Notes: generated from the letters alone by a model not told the origin. Numbered from the stretch's first letter, positions 1-15,350 are shown. The stretch: 64,000 nucleotides of DNA from Caryophanales bacterium (GCA_902362975.1 CABIYO010000010.1:1-64000), one strand, 5' to 3'. A program made the numbers and translations.

Positions 1-153
1 CGCGAGTTCTTCCCGAAAGGAACGGACTTCGCGCAGGTGGCGCACGACGAACTCGCGGACGCGCTCGCCAAGATTAACGGGCGACCGAGAAAATGCCTGA
101 ACTGGAAAACCGCACACGAGGCCTTCACCGAGGAAGTGTTGCGCTTAATTTGA
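1..153 (+). mobile_element. IS30-family transposase, C-terminal fragment (runs in from the window edge)
   Basis: An open frame from base 1 to a TGA at 151-153 gives 50 residues. It contains REFFPKGTDF, NGRPRK and a terminal NWKTAHEAFTEEVL, the usual end of IS30-family DDE transposases (compare the NxRPRKxLxWKTP pattern). The rest of the gene, including the catalytic DDE residues, lies outside the window, so it cannot be said whether the element is intact. The stop codon overlaps TTAATTTGACAA (145-156), which resembles the terminal repeat of many IS30 elements, so the element probably ends near 155-165. The next gene, ileS, starts at 193. Confidence 0.85.
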
Positions 154-155
154 CA
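150..155 (+). promoter_or_regulatory. Outward-facing consensus -35 (TTGACA) at the IS30 end
   Basis: TTGACA overlaps the transposase stop codon and points toward ileS. Reading on by 16-18 bases gives only weak -10 matches (for example AATGTT at 172-177), so this is a potential half-promoter, not a proven one. Outward -35 boxes in terminal repeats that create hybrid promoters are known for several IS families. Confidence 0.35.
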
Positions 156-192
156 AACCGTCTTTCTAAAAAATGTTGATGGAGGAGTTTCG

Positions 193-2919
193 ATGAACTA
201 CAAAGACACACTATTAATGCCAAACACAGAATTCGCGATGCGTGGGAATTTACCAAAACGCGAACCGGCGATGCAAACGGAATGGGAAGATATGGACCTT
301 TACAACAAGGTACAAGAAAAAAATGCTGGGAAACCACAATATATCTTACATGATGGACCTCCATATGCGAACGGCGACATCCACATGGGACACGCGATGA
401 ACAAAATATTGAAAGACATCATCGTTCGTTTCAAAGGGATGAACGGCTACCAGTCTCCAATGATTCCAGGATGGGACACGCACGGTCTTCCAATCGAGAA
501 CGCCCTTCAAAAAGCAGGCATCAATCGTAAGGAAATGACGGTCGCGGAATTCCGCGAAAAGTGTGCAGAGTATGCGATGGAGCAAGTGAACTCGCAACGC
601 GAGCAATTCAAACGTCTCGGTCTTCTCGCAGACTTTGAGAATCCATACATCACGCTCCTTCCTGAGTACGAGGCGGCGCAGATTCGCTTGTTCGGGACGA
701 TGGCTGAGAAGGGTTACATCTACAAAGGAAAAAAACCAGTCTACTGGTCACCGTCTTCTGAATCGGCACTCGCGGAAGCAGAGATTGAATATTACGATAA
801 AAAATCACCGGCTATCTACGTGGCGTTCCGTGTCGTGGACGGTAAAGATATGTTAACGTCAGATGATCACTTCGTCATCTGGACAACAACGCCTTGGACA
901 ATCCCGGCGAACCTTGGAATCGCGGTGAGTGATGAGTTGACTTACACGCGTATCGAACATGAAGGAAAAGGCTATATCGTCGCGGAAACGCTCGTCGAAG
1001 AAGTGACGGCAGCGCTCGGATGGACAGATTACACGGTGAGCGGGTCTTGGAACGGTCGCGACTTCGAGTACATGACGGCTCAACATCCATTGTATGACCG
1101 GACGTCACTCGTCATCCTCGGCGACCACGTCACTGCGGATGCGACTGGACTCGTCCATACAGCGCCTGGACACGGGGAAGACGACTATCGTGTCGGACAG
1201 GCTTACGGATTAGACGTCCTTTGCCCAGTGGATGACCGTGGCTACATGACAGACGAAGCCCCTGGTTTCGAGGGGCTCTTCTACGAAGATGCGAACAAAC
1301 AAATCGGTATGAAGCTTGAAGAGAATGGCTACTTGCTCAACTTGAAGTTCATCAAACACTCGTACCCGCATGACTGGCGTACGAAGAAGCCGGTCATCTT
1401 CCGTGCGACGCCACAATGGTTCGCATCGATCAAAGATTTCCGTGAAGACATGCTCCGTGAAATCGAGGAAGTGAATTGGGTCCCTGAATGGGGAATGACA
1501 CGTCTTTACAACATGGTCCGTGACCGTGGAGACTGGGTCATCAGCCGTCAGCGTGCTTGGGGTGTTCCAATCCCAATCTTCTATGCGGAAGATGGAACGG
1601 AAATCATCACGAACGAGACGATTGACCACATCGCGAACTTGTTCCGCGAGCACGGGTCGAACATTTGGTATGAGCGTGAAGCGAAAGACCTTCTCCCTGC
1701 AGGGTTCACTCACCCGAACAGCCCGAACGGAGAGTTCCGTAAAGAACTCGACATCATGGACGTCTGGTTCGATTCAGGTTCTTCACACGCTGGTGTATTA
1801 GAAGAACGCGAAAACCTTCGTCGTCCGGCAGACCTTTATCTTGAAGGATCGGACCAATATCGTGGTTGGTTCAACTCATCACTCTCGACGGCCGTTGCGA
1901 CGACTGGGAAAGCACCGTACCGGAACGTCTTGAGTCACGGATTCGTCCTCGATGGGGACGGACGCAAAATGTCGAAATCGCTCGGTAACACGATTGCACC
2001 GAACGATCTCGTGAAGCAGTATGGCGCCGAGATCGTTCGCCTTTGGGTCGCATCCGTCGATTACCAGTCGGACGTACGCGCGTCACACGATAACTTCAAA
2101 CAAGTGTCAGAAGTTTACCGGAAGATGCGTAACACAATCCGCTTCTTACTCGGGAACTTGAACGGGTTCGAGCCATCGATGCGTGTCGCATTCGACGATA
2201 TGCCGGAAGCGGACCGTTTCATGGCGACGAAGCTCAAACAACTGCAGACAAAAGTTGTCAAAGCATATGATGAGTTTGACTTTATGGCCGTGTACCACCT
2301 CGTTCATAACTTCTGTGTCAACGAGTTGTCTTCGTTCTACCTCGACTTCACAAAAGATATCCTGTATATCGAACGTGAAGACGATCTCCGTCGTCGTGCC
2401 GTTCAGACGGTCATGTACGATGCCGTCGTCCTCTTGACGAAACTATTGGCTCCAATCCTTCCACACACTGCCGATGAGGCATGGAAAGAAGTGCCTGGTA
2501 AGTCGGAAGCAAGTATCTTCTTGACGGATTTAGAAGGAGTAGATGCATTGACTGCTGACGAACAAGCGTTGCTTGAGAAATGGTCGAAATTCCTCGTCTT
2601 CCGTGACGATGTCCTCAAAGCGATTGAAATCGCACGTGGAGAAAAGTTGATCGGAAAACCGCTCGAGGCGAAGTTGATTCTCGCACCAAAAGCAGAGACT
2701 GCCGACTTGTTGAACACGATCGACAACGTCAGCCAACTGCTTCAAGTATCGCAAGTGGAGTGGGCTGAGACGGCAGACGTCGATTATGCGACAACGAAAA
2801 TCACAGTCATGAAAGCAGATGGAGCCGCTTGTGCACGTTGTTGGACATACTCGACAGAGCTTGGACAAAACGAAGAGCATCCAGAGCTTTGCCCGCGCTG
2901 TGCATCAGTAATCGGTTAA
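193..2919 (+). CDS. ileS: Isoleucyl-tRNA synthetase
   Basis: A class I aminoacyl-tRNA synthetase that charges tRNA-Ile in the cytoplasm. The 908-residue product is close to the usual length of about 920. The HIGH signature is HMGH at residues 64-67 and the KMSKS loop is at 592-596. The editing (CP1) domain lies between them, and a C-terminal zinc knuckle is formed by CARC (880-883) and CPRC (900-903). The ATG follows GGAGGAG at 181-187. In Bacillales ileS is normally preceded by a T-box leader that senses uncharged tRNA-Ile. No T-box fits in the 39 bp between the IS30 fragment and this start, so normal control has probably been separated from the gene. Confidence 0.98.
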   Translation: MNYKDTLLMPNTEFAMRGNLPKREPAMQTEWEDMDLYNKVQEKNAGKPQYILHDGPPYANGDIHMGHAMNKILKDIIVRFKGMNGYQSPMIPGWDTHGLPIENALQKAGINRKEMTVAEFREKCAEYAMEQVNSQREQFKRLGLLADFENPYITLLPEYEAAQIRLFGTMAEKGYIYKGKKPVYWSPSSESALAEAEIEYYDKKSPAIYVAFRVVDGKDMLTSDDHFVIWTTTPWTIPANLGIAVSDELTYTRIEHEGKGYIVAETLVEEVTAALGWTDYTVSGSWNGRDFEYMTAQHPLYDRTSLVILGDHVTADATGLVHTAPGHGEDDYRVGQAYGLDVLCPVDDRGYMTDEAPGFEGLFYEDANKQIGMKLEENGYLLNLKFIKHSYPHDWRTKKPVIFRATPQWFASIKDFREDMLREIEEVNWVPEWGMTRLYNMVRDRGDWVISRQRAWGVPIPIFYAEDGTEIITNETIDHIANLFREHGSNIWYEREAKDLLPAGFTHPNSPNGEFRKELDIMDVWFDSGSSHAGVLEERENLRRPADLYLEGSDQYRGWFNSSLSTAVATTGKAPYRNVLSHGFVLDGDGRKMSKSLGNTIAPNDLVKQYGAEIVRLWVASVDYQSDVRASHDNFKQVSEVYRKMRNTIRFLLGNLNGFEPSMRVAFDDMPEADRFMATKLKQLQTKVVKAYDEFDFMAVYHLVHNFCVNELSSFYLDFTKDILYIEREDDLRRRAVQTVMYDAVVLLTKLLAPILPHTADEAWKEVPGKSEASIFLTDLEGVDALTADEQALLEKWSKFLVFRDDVLKAIEIARGEKLIGKPLEAKLILAPKAETADLLNTIDNVSQLLQVSQVEWAETADVDYATTKITVMKADGAACARCWTYSTELGQNEEHPELCPRCASVIG

Positions 2920-2923
2920 GACG

Positions 2924-2957
2924 AACCGGAGTGGCGTCCCCACTCCGGTTTCTTAAC
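2924..2957 (+). terminator. Intrinsic terminator-like hairpin after ileS
   Basis: An 11-bp perfect stem (2924-2934 with 2940-2950, AACCGGAGTGG/CCACTCCGGTT) with a 5-base loop is followed by a short T-rich stretch, TCTT. The T-run is poor, so termination may be partial and lspA may receive readthrough. Confidence 0.6.
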
Positions 2958-2976
2958 GGCTTGAAAGGAGACGCAT

Positions 2977-3449
2977 ATGAAACGATATTATGGATTGGCG
3001 CTCATCTTGATTTTGATCGATCAATTCACAAAATGGGTGGTCGTTCAGACGATGACAATTGGTCAATCGATTGAAGTCATCCCGAACTTGTTATATTGGA
3101 CGTCCTACCGCAACAAAGGAGCGGCTTGGGGGATGTTAGAAGGACAGATGGCGTTCTTCTTTATCATCACCATCCTCGTCGTTGCCGGACTCGTTTACTT
3201 CTTGCACAAAGAAGTGAACGGCTATCAGCTCCTCGGATATAGTGTCGGATTACTGTTGGCCGGTGCCATCGGTAACTTTATCGATCGCTTGTTTCGCGGC
3301 GAAGTCGTCGACTTTGTCGATACGTATCCGTTCGGATACAACTTCCCAATCTTTAACGTGGCTGATATGGCACTCACATTCGGTGTCATCTTGATGGTCA
3401 TCGGGATTTTATTTGAAGAAAAATTACACAAAGAAAGGGGACAATCGTA

Positions 3450-3450
<1 letters not shown>
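2977..3450 (+). CDS. lspA: Lipoprotein signal peptidase (signal peptidase II)
   Basis: A membrane aspartic protease that removes signal peptides from diacylglyceryl-modified prolipoproteins. The 157-residue protein has four hydrophobic segments (about residues 4-22, 57-76, 84-101 and 131-147). It carries the family motifs NFIDR (Asp103), EVVDF and FNVAD (Asp130); Asp103 and Asp130 are the likely catalytic pair. AAAGGAG lies about 8 bases upstream of the ATG. It shares a base with the next gene (TAATG), and the lspA-rluD pairing is the common Firmicutes order. Confidence 0.97.
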
Positions 3451-5094
<1,644 letters not shown>

Positions 5095-5101
5095 ACGCAT
5101 A

Positions 5102-5134
5102 CCTTTAAGGTGGTCCAGAGAGGCCAGGAAGGAG
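5102..5134 (+). promoter_or_regulatory. PyrR-binding RNA hairpin 2, enclosing the pyrP Shine-Dalgarno
   Basis: The motif GGTCCAGAGAGGCC (5112-5125) matches the PyrR loop consensus with a G-C pair in place of A-U. The lower stem pairs CCTTT (5102-5106) with GAAGG (5128-5132), which includes the first four bases of the pyrP ribosome binding site AAGGAG (5129-5134). The pyrR-pyrP gap is only 48 bp and holds no terminator. The arrangement suggests that PyrR blocks translation initiation here instead of causing attenuation. Confidence 0.8.
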
Positions 5135-5142
5135 AAGTCAAT

Positions 5143-6447
5143 ATGAAACAACCTGTTCTACACATCCACGAGCGTCCAGCTCACTTTCCACAATGGTTAT
5201 TATTCAGCCTTCAACACGTCTTCGCCATGTTCGGAGCGACGATTTTAGTCCCGATTTTGACAGGATTGAATACATCGGTCGCCCTCGTCGCTTCCGGTGT
5301 GGCCACGCTCTCATTCTTAGCGATTACGCGCTTCAAAGTCCCAACATACTTAGGTTCAAGTTTTGCCTACATCGCCCCAATCATAGCGGTCAGCCAGCAA
5401 TGGGGTGTCGAAGCCGCACTCTTCGGCGGAATCGTCGCCGGGTCTGTGTACGGTGTCGTCTCCTTGATCATCTATAAGACAGGCGTCCACTGGTTGCTCC
5501 GATTGCTCCCACCGGTCGTCGTCGGACCGGTCATCATGGTCATCGGACTCTCGCTCGCACCGGTCGCCATCGACATGTCGATGAATCAAGATGGTGCCTA
5601 TAACGGAACGTTCATGACGATTGCCCTGCTTACACTTGGAATCACGATGCTCGCTATGACGAAGTTGAAAGGTGTCTGGGGAGCGGTCCCGATCCTCTTT
5701 GGAATCGTTGGAGGGTACGCAGTCGCAGCCGCATTTGGTATCATCGATTACTCGCCGATTCAACAAGCCAGCCTCTTCCAACTTCCTAACTTCACGATGG
5801 TGTTCATCGACTACATGCCGATGTGGCAAGTCGGGGCCCTTCTCGCCATCGTTCCGGTCGCGCTCGTCACAATGACGGAGCATATCGGAGATCAGATGGT
5901 CACGTCGAAAATCATCGGACGAGAGACGATGAAAGACCCAGGTCTCCATCGCACGCTACTCGGAGACGGAGTAGGAAAGGCCGTCGCCTCTGCACTCGGT
6001 GGACCACCGTGTACGACTTACGGTGAGAACAACGGCGTCATGGCCATCACACGAGTCTACAGTGTCTACGTCATCGCCGGGGCAGCACTCATGGCCATCA
6101 GCTTCGGATTCCTCGGTCACATTGAAGCGTTCATCTCGACCATCCCGAACCCGGTCAAAGGTGGAATCTCGATCCTCTTGTTCGGTGTCATCGCATCGAA
6201 CGGATTACGGACGATGGTGGAGAACAAAGTCGACTTGGCAGAAAAGCGCAACTTGATCATCTCATCGGTGATCCTCGTCATCGGACTCGGTGGTGCGATG
6301 GTTCAAATCGGGAGCTTCCCGGTACAAGGCATGGCGCTTGCGACGGTCGTCGGTATTTTGTTAAACGCGATCTTACCGCATGAAGAAGACGATACAGCAG
6401 TCGAAGTCAACACAACTGAAGAAACGAAACAAGCAAGTAACTTTTAA
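5143..6447 (+). CDS. pyrP: Uracil permease (NCS2 family)
   Basis: A uracil:proton symporter of the nucleobase:cation symporter-2 family in the cell membrane. The 434-residue protein is hydrophobic throughout, with 12-14 membrane segments. It has NCS2 features such as the N-terminal LQHVFAMFGATILVPILTG and the substrate-site motif TEHIGDQ, followed later by GGPPCTTYGENNGV. ATG 5143 follows AAGGAG with 8-base spacing; an upstream extension would overlap the PyrR hairpin. Its place directly after pyrR matches B. subtilis. Translation is probably controlled by the hairpin just upstream. Confidence 0.96.
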   Translation: MKQPVLHIHERPAHFPQWLLFSLQHVFAMFGATILVPILTGLNTSVALVASGVATLSFLAITRFKVPTYLGSSFAYIAPIIAVSQQWGVEAALFGGIVAGSVYGVVSLIIYKTGVHWLLRLLPPVVVGPVIMVIGLSLAPVAIDMSMNQDGAYNGTFMTIALLTLGITMLAMTKLKGVWGAVPILFGIVGGYAVAAAFGIIDYSPIQQASLFQLPNFTMVFIDYMPMWQVGALLAIVPVALVTMTEHIGDQMVTSKIIGRETMKDPGLHRTLLGDGVGKAVASALGGPPCTTYGENNGVMAITRVYSVYVIAGAALMAISFGFLGHIEAFISTIPNPVKGGISILLFGVIASNGLRTMVENKVDLAEKRNLIISSVILVIGLGGAMVQIGSFPVQGMALATVVGILLNAILPHEEDDTAVEVNTTEETKQASNF

Positions 6448-6471
6448 TTCGATCCCGTGAGGTCGGCAAAG
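6441..6471 (+). promoter_or_regulatory. PyrR-binding RNA hairpin 3 (pyrP-pyrB), variant loop
   Basis: GATCCCGTGAGGTC (6451-6464) fits the PyrR motif ARUCCNGNGAGGYU except that the outer A-U pair is replaced by G-C, a compensatory change. A lower stem pairs CTTT (6441-6444) with AAAG (6468-6471). The hairpin starts inside the pyrP stop region. It is followed by an antiterminator and a terminator. Confidence 0.75.
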
Positions 6472-6481
6472 TGAAGGCTCG

Positions 6482-6550
6482 TTTATTTGGGTGTACCCTG
6501 CCCAGATAAAGGCGTCCCTTCACATCGGTGAAGAGGCGCCTTTTCTCTTT
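6482..6550 (+). terminator. pyrP-pyrB attenuator (antiterminator and terminator)
   Basis: The terminator is a 15-bp stem with one mismatch (6509-6523 with 6528-6542, loop ATCG) followed by TTTTCTCTTT. An alternative stem, TTTATTTGGG (6482-6491) with CCCAGATAAA (6501-6510), overlaps its 5' edge and would act as the antiterminator. With PyrR hairpin 3 this forms the second transcription attenuator of the operon. Confidence 0.85.
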
Positions 6551-6575
6551 GCCTCTAATAAAAGGAGGAGACGAA

Positions 6576-7490
6576 ATGAATACGATGCAAACAAACGTGA
6601 AACCGGTCAAACACTTCGTCAGTTTAGACACGCTTTCCCTGGATGAGATCATGAGCATGATTGAAGAATCATTGCGCTACAAGCAAGGTGACCTCCCCCC
6701 ACTATTTGATGGGAAAACGGTCGCAAACCTGTTCTTTGAAAACTCGACGCGTACGAAAAATTCGTTTCAAATGGCCGAGCGCCACTTGAACATGCAAGAG
6801 ATTCCGTTCGATGTGACGACGTCATCGGTCACGAAAGGGGAGACGCTCTACGATACGTGTAAAACGCTCGAAGCCATCGGCGTGGACGCGCTCGTCATCC
6901 GACATCCGGAAGCAGGCTATTATCACGAACTTGTGGAGAAGTTGAATATCCCGGTGTTAAACGGAGGGGACGGGAGCGGGGAACATCCATCCCAATCATT
7001 GCTCGATCTCGTCACCATCTTTGAAGAGTTCGGAACGTTCCAAGGATTGAACGTCGCCATCTGTGGTGACCTCGTCCATAGTCGGGTCGCCCGCTCGAAC
7101 GCAAGCGTCTTGAAGCGCCTCGGAGCAAACGTGGTCGGTTGTAGTCCTGCCTCTTGGTGGGATGACTCGATGGGGCTAGAGCGAAAAGAACTCGATGACA
7201 TCCTAGGCGAATGTGACGTCATCATGTTGCTCCGTGTACAACACGAGCGCCATATCATGGGAGACGTCTTCTCGAAAGAAGCGTATCACACACAGTTCGG
7301 TTTGACGGTCGAACGCGTCGAGCGAATGAAAGCAGGCGCCATCATCATGCACCCGGCTCCGGTCAATCGGGATGTGGAGATTGCCGGAAGTCTGGTCGAA
7401 CATGAACGGTCACGCATCTTCCCACAAATGAAGAATGGGGTGTACGCCCGGATGAGCATCTTAAATCGAGCATTAGGAGGACAACAATGA
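6576..7490 (+). CDS. pyrB: Aspartate carbamoyltransferase, catalytic subunit
   Basis: Joins carbamoyl phosphate and aspartate to N-carbamoyl-aspartate, the first committed step of UMP synthesis. The 304-residue protein has the carbamoyl-phosphate loop STRT at 57-60, the HPSQSLLD motif and an HPAPVNR segment. ATG 6576 follows AAGGAGGAG at 6562-6570, whereas an upstream in-frame ATG lies inside the attenuator. No regulatory subunit (pyrI) is present, as is normal in Bacillus. It overlaps pyrC by 4 bp (ATGA). Confidence 0.97.
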   Translation: MNTMQTNVKPVKHFVSLDTLSLDEIMSMIEESLRYKQGDLPPLFDGKTVANLFFENSTRTKNSFQMAERHLNMQEIPFDVTTSSVTKGETLYDTCKTLEAIGVDALVIRHPEAGYYHELVEKLNIPVLNGGDGSGEHPSQSLLDLVTIFEEFGTFQGLNVAICGDLVHSRVARSNASVLKRLGANVVGCSPASWWDDSMGLERKELDDILGECDVIMLLRVQHERHIMGDVFSKEAYHTQFGLTVERVERMKAGAIIMHPAPVNRDVEIAGSLVEHERSRIFPQMKNGVYARMSILNRALGGQQ

Positions 7491-8767
7491 TACTTCAAAA
7501 CGCGACATGGTATGACAAGGGAACGAAACGCACGACAACCATTCACGTGAAAGACGGAAAGATCGAATCACTCGACTATAAAGGAGAGACCGCGGGACAA
7601 GAAATCCTCGATGCGACAGGTTACCTGCTCGCACCAGGACTCGTCGATGTCCACGTCCACTTGCGTGAACCAGGCGGCGAGGCGAAAGAGACGATTCGGA
7701 CGGGAACGATGGCGGCAGCGGCGGGCGGGTTCACGACCATCTGCTCGATGCCGAACACGAGACCGGTTCCAGACAATCGCGAAACAATGGACGTCCTCCT
7801 TCAAAAAATTGAACAAGATGCGGTCGTACGTGTGTTACCTTACGCCGCCATCACAAAACGACAGCTCGGGGAAGAACAGGTCGACATGGAATCGCTCGCA
7901 AATGCTTTCGCTTTCACGGATGATGGGGTCGGTGTCCAATCGGCGGCGGTGATGCGACAAGCCATGCGTGAAGCGAAACGATTGAACAAAGCGGTCGTCG
8001 CCCACTGTGAGGACAATACGTTAAAGGCCGGGTCGGTCCACGAGGGCAAATTCAGTGAGGCGCATGGCATTCAAGGCATTCCGAGCCTTGCGGAGAGCAT
8101 CCATATCGCTCGCGACGTGTTGATTGCTGAAGAGACAGGGTGTCATTATCATGTCTGTCACGTCTCATCCCGCCAATCGGTTCGTGTCATTCGGGATGCG
8201 AAACGAGCCGGCATCCACGTGACCGCAGAAGTGACGCCGCATCATCTCGTCTTGAGTGAGGACGATATCCCTGGGTTCGATGCAAACTTCAAGATGAACC
8301 CACCGCTCCGAAGCGAGGATGATCGACAGGCCCTCCTTGAGGGATTGTTTGACGGGACGATCGATATGATTGCAACGGACCATGCCCCCCATACAGCAGA
8401 AGAAAAAGCACAAGGGATAGAGCGGGCTCCGTTTGGAATTACCGGCTTCGAGACTGCCTTTCCACTTCTGTACACGACGTTTGTAAAAACTGGCGTCATG
8501 GAGGAGCATCAGTTGCTCGACTGGATGACGAAACGTCCGAGTGACGTATTCGGTTTATCGAGAGGAGAATTGAAAGTTGGGATGGATGCGGACCTGATTC
8601 TCATCGATACGGAAACGTCTCGGACGGTCGATCCTACGACATTTTACTCAAAAGGAAAGAATACACCGTTCGCAGGGAAAGAACTTGTCGGATGGCCGGT
8701 CATGACGATGGTCGGCGGCGAAATTGTATATAAGGGGCGATTTGATGAAACGAACATTATGGCTTGA
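7487..8767 (+). CDS. pyrC: Dihydroorotase
   Basis: A zinc amidohydrolase that closes N-carbamoyl-aspartate to dihydroorotate. The 426-residue protein has the metal motif [10 protein letters not shown] (His56, His58, Arg60) and the later TDHAPHT segment carrying the metal/catalytic Asp. It is a class I dihydroorotase of the length usual for Bacilli. AGGAGG lies about 7 bases before the ATG. It overlaps pyrB by 4 bp and carA by 23 bp, indicating translational coupling. Confidence 0.97.
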   Translation: MILQNATWYDKGTKRTTTIHVKDGKIESLDYKGETAGQEILDATGYLLAPGLVDVHVHLREPGGEAKETIRTGTMAAAAGGFTTICSMPNTRPVPDNRETMDVLLQKIEQDAVVRVLPYAAITKRQLGEEQVDMESLANAFAFTDDGVGVQSAAVMRQAMREAKRLNKAVVAHCEDNTLKAGSVHEGKFSEAHGIQGIPSLAESIHIARDVLIAEETGCHYHVCHVSSRQSVRVIRDAKRAGIHVTAEVTPHHLVLSEDDIPGFDANFKMNPPLRSEDDRQALLEGLFDGTIDMIATDHAPHTAEEKAQGIERAPFGITGFETAFPLLYTTFVKTGVMEEHQLLDWMTKRPSDVFGLSRGELKVGMDADLILIDTETSRTVDPTTFYSKGKNTPFAGKELVGWPVMTMVGGEIVYKGRFDETNIMA

Positions 8768-9827
8768 GGATGGAATGAATTTTGTCGGTAAAGGATTCGG
8801 GGCACCGGCTGATACGATGGGAGAAGTCGTTTTCCAGACAGGGATGACAGGATACCAAGAAATCTTATCAGATCCATCATACTGCGACCAAATGATTGTA
8901 TTGACGAACCCATTGATTGGGAACTATGGCGTCAATCGTGAGGATTTTGAAACGACGATTCCGATGGCAAAAGCGTTGATTGTAAAAGAAGCATGCGATA
9001 CGCCTTCGAACTTCCGTTCAACGGCGACACTCGATTCGACACTCACCCGCTTCGGCATTCCGGGACTTTCGGATATCGATACACGGATGTTGACACGTCA
9101 TTTACGAGCGAAAGGGGTCATGCGCGGCGTCCTCATCGATGGAGAGTTGACGTGGGACGAGGTGCGGACCCGTTTTGATGAAGAATCGCCGAACGATCAA
9201 GTCGCACGCGTATCGACGAAGCGGACATATGTGAGTACGGGAACCGGCCTTCGCATCGCTTTGATCGACTTCGGGGCAAAGCTTGGAATCATGCGTGAGT
9301 TGATGAAACGAGATTGTGAGGTCATCGTCTTCCCACACGATGTGACGGCAGAGGACGTATTACGGTATGAGCCGGACGGCATCATGTTGTCAAATGGACC
9401 GGGAGATCCAAAAGACGTTCCGACAGCACTGCCGCTCATCGAGCAACTGATGCCGACGACACCGATGTTCGGGATTTGTCTCGGTCACCAGCTGATTGCT
9501 CTCGCAAACGGTGCGAACACCTTCAAGCTTCCGTTCGGACATCGTGGCGCGAATCATCCGGTGCTTGAGCTTGAAACCGGTGCCGTGACCATCACTTCTC
9601 AAAACCATGGATATGCGGTTGAAGAGACATCACTGCTCGATACACGGCTCATCGTCACACACCGTGCGGTCAATGACGGAACGATTGAAGGGGTAAGACA
9701 TCTCGATTACCCGACATTCTCGGTACAGTATCATCCGGAGGCAGCACCGGGACCGTTCGACGCCAACGACTTATTTGACCGATTCATGCAACTCGTACAA
9801 GAAAACAAACAGAAAGTGGGAATTTGA
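8745..9827 (+). CDS. carA: Carbamoyl-phosphate synthase small subunit (glutaminase)
   Basis: Hydrolyses glutamine and passes ammonia to the large subunit. The 360-residue protein has an N-terminal CPSase_sm domain and a C-terminal class I amidotransferase domain with nucleophile Cys245 in FGICLGHQ and the His/Glu pair in [10 protein letters not shown] 8745 is preferred over in-frame codons upstream because AGGGG lies at the right distance and [10 protein letters not shown] matches the family N-terminus. In B. subtilis this pyr-operon copy is called pyrAA. Confidence 0.96.
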   Translation: MKRTLWLEDGMNFVGKGFGAPADTMGEVVFQTGMTGYQEILSDPSYCDQMIVLTNPLIGNYGVNREDFETTIPMAKALIVKEACDTPSNFRSTATLDSTLTRFGIPGLSDIDTRMLTRHLRAKGVMRGVLIDGELTWDEVRTRFDEESPNDQVARVSTKRTYVSTGTGLRIALIDFGAKLGIMRELMKRDCEVIVFPHDVTAEDVLRYEPDGIMLSNGPGDPKDVPTALPLIEQLMPTTPMFGICLGHQLIALANGANTFKLPFGHRGANHPVLELETGAVTITSQNHGYAVEETSLLDTRLIVTHRAVNDGTIEGVRHLDYPTFSVQYHPEAAPGPFDANDLFDRFMQLVQENKQKVGI

Positions 9828-9828
9828 C

Positions 9829-12800
9829 ATGCCAAAACGACCAGATATTCAGAAAATTCTCGTAATCGGATCAGGACCGATTGTAATCGGACAAGCAGCG
9901 GAGTTTGATTATGCTGGTACACAGGCATGTCTTGCCTTAAAAGAAGAAGGCTACGAAGTCATACTCGTCAACTCGAATCCAGCCACCATCATGACAGATC
10001 CGACGACGGCGGACCGTGTCTATATCGAACCGCTCGAACCAGAATTTATCGAGCGAATCATCCGGCAGGAACGTCCAGATGCACTCCTTGCCACGCTTGG
10101 CGGGCAGACGGGTTTGAACTTGGCTTTTGAACTCGACAAACGGGGCGTCCTGCGGGATTGTGGCGTGGAACTTCTTGGAACAAAATTGTCTGCGATCGTT
10201 CAGGCGGAGGACCGGGAACAGTTCCGTAACTTGATGTTCGAACTCGGTCACGGCGTACCTGAAAGTGAGATCGTTCATACGCTCGAGTCTGCCTGGGGAT
10301 TTGCGGAACGGATCGGATACCCGATCATCATCCGACCTGCGTACACGCTCGGGGGAACCGGTGGCGGGATTGCCCATGACCGGGAATCGTTTGAGCAAAT
10401 CGTTGAATCTGGATTAAAGGCGAGTCCTGTTACGCAAGTTTTGTTGGAGAAATCGATTGCCGGGATGAAAGAAGTCGAGTTCGAGGTCATGCGTGACTCG
10501 AGTGATCAAGCGATCATCGTCTGTGCGATGGAAAACTTTGACCCGGTTGGAGTCCACACCGGTGACTCAATCGTATTCGCCCCTACGCAGACGCTATCAG
10601 ATCGGGATTATCAGATGTTACGCAGCGTCTCGCTCGATATCATTCGGGCGCTCGGGATTGAAGGTGGATGTAACATCCAATTCGCACTCGACCCAGACAG
10701 TTTCACGTACTACGTCATCGAAGTGAATCCACGTGTTTCACGGAGTTCAGCGCTCGCATCAAAAGCGACAGGCTATCCGATTGCCAAGCTTGCTGCGAAA
10801 GTCGCTGTCGGTTACAAGCTATCAGAATTGAAAAACCCGGTCACAGAGACGAGCTACGCCTCGTTCGAACCGGCGCTCGATTACGTCGTCGCTAAAATCC
10901 CACGCTTCGCCTTCGATAAGTTTGAGTCCGCGGATCGCCGCTTAGGCACACAAATGAAGGCAACGGGTGAGGTTATGGCCATCGGTCGGAATTTAGAAGA
11001 GGCTCTGCTAAAAGCGGTTCGCTCGCTTGAACTGGGTATGGAAGAACTCCACCTTCCACAACTTCAAGAACTAGACACAGAACAGCTCGAGCATGGACTC
11101 ATTCATCCGACAGACGAGCGTTTGTTCATCGTCTATGAGGCCCTTCGTCGCGGGTACACGGTAGAAACGCTACACCAATTGACAAAAATCGATCGATTCT
11201 ACTTACAGAAATTGAATCGCATCTGGCAAGCAGAGCAACAACTCGTGGCGGAGCCGTTGACATCAGAACGTTTGCTTGATGTGAAACGTCTAGGGTTCAG
11301 TGATGTGGCAATCGCCCGTATGCTGTCGATGGATACAGAAGCAGTTCGCACGAAACGGAAAGAATGGAACATTCGTCCCGTCTATAAGATGGTCGATACG
11401 TGCGCAGCCGAGTTCGCATCGGAGACACCGTACTTCTACGGGACGTATGAAGTGGAGAACGAAGCGGTGAAGACAGACCGGGAGTCCATCCTCGTCCTTG
11501 GATCAGGTCCGATTCGAATTGGACAAGGTGTCGAGTTCGACTATGCGACCGTTCACTCGATCGAAACGATTCGAGATGCAGGATATGAAGCCATCATCAT
11601 CAACAACAACCCGGAAACGGTCTCGACAGACTTCTCCATCTCCGATCGGTTGTACTTCGAGCCGTTGACGACAGAAGACGTGTTGGAGGTCATCGAGAAC
11701 GAGAACCCGCTAGGTGTCATCGTCCAATTCGGTGGACAGACTGCCATCAACTTAGCGGCATCGCTAGAAGCGAACGGTGTGAAAATTCTTGGGACGACCC
11801 TCGAAGATATCGACCGTGCCGAAGACCGGAAGGCGTTCGAAGCCACATTGTCAGCGGAACGATTGGCTCAACCACCTGGGAAGACGGCGACAAATGTGGA
11901 AGAGGCCGTCGCTTGTGCGAACGAACTCGGCTATCCGGTACTCGTCCGACCATCGTACGTGCTCGGCGGACGGGCGATGGAAATCGTATATGAACAGTCT
12001 GAGCTTGAACGGTACATGCGACATGCGGTCATCGCCTCAAAAGATCGACCGGTTCTCATCGATCGCTACTTGACAGGGATTGAGATTGAAGTCGATGCCA
12101 TCTGTGACGGGACGGACGTCTATATCCCAGGCATCATGGAGCATATCGAACGTGCCGGCGTACACTCGGGTGATTCGATTGCCGTCTATCCGCCGCAACG
12201 ACTCAGTGAAGAACTGAAACAAAAAGTCGTCGATTATACGATCAAGTTGGCGAAAGCGTTCCGCATCAAAGGTCTGCTCAACATCCAGTTCGTCTATGCG
12301 GATGACTTGTATGTCATCGAGGTGAACCCACGTGCGAGCCGGACGGTCCCATTCATCTCGAAAGTGACGGGGTTACCGGTCGCACGAATTGCTACGCGAA
12401 CGATTCTTGGGACGAGTTTGAAAGAACTCGGTCTTGGGACAGGCATTCATCCTGAGTCGGACAGTATCTCGGTCAAAGTACCGGTCTTCTCGTTCGCGAA
12501 ATTGAAAGAGGTAGATCCATCGCTCGGACCTGAGATGAAGTCGACAGGGGAGGTCATGGCGACAGATCGCACGCTCGAAAAAGCGCTCTATAAAGGGCTC
12601 GTTGCAGCAGGGATGAACATCGCCTTGAAAGGGAACGTGCTCATGACGATTGCCGACCATGACAAGGATGAGGCCATCGCCTTGGCCAAACGATTCGACC
12701 GCCTCGGTTTCCGACTCATGGCAACGAGTGGAACGGCTGATTGTCTCGAAGCGGAACAGATGCGTGTTCGTCGAGTCGGGAAAATTCAAGAAGACGGTGA

Positions 12801-13028
12801 AACGATGCTCAGTGTGATCGAGCGAGGAGACGTCGACTTGATCATCAATACAACGAGTCGCGACGCACTCGTCACGAAAGACGGGTTCTTGATTCGAAGA
12901 ACGGCCGCCGAGCAGGGCACGCTTTGCCTTACCTCGCTCGATACAGTCGAAGCCTTGTTGCAAGTCATTGAAAGCCTATCGTTCCAAACGGTCAGCATCC
13001 CGTCATTCACAACGTTCGGGGTGATGGT

Positions 13029-13032
<4 letters not shown>
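9829..13032 (+). CDS. carB: Carbamoyl-phosphate synthase large subunit
   Basis: Makes carbamoyl phosphate from bicarbonate, ammonia and two ATP. The 1067-residue protein has the internally duplicated ATP-grasp architecture: both halves begin with a similar [17 protein letters not shown] dinucleotide motif (about residues 9-21 and 555-567). A C-terminal MGS-like regulatory domain follows (about 930-1067). The start is ATG 9829, one base after carA ends and behind AAAGTGGG. B. subtilis name pyrAB. Confidence 0.97.

Positions 13033-15333
<2,301 letters not shown>

Positions 15334-15350
<17 letters not shown>

Noticed and set aside
1210..1713. Long antisense open frame inside ileS and many similar ones in other genes
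   Set aside because: They mirror the codon pattern of the sense gene, lack ribosome sites and show no protein family; shadows of real genes.
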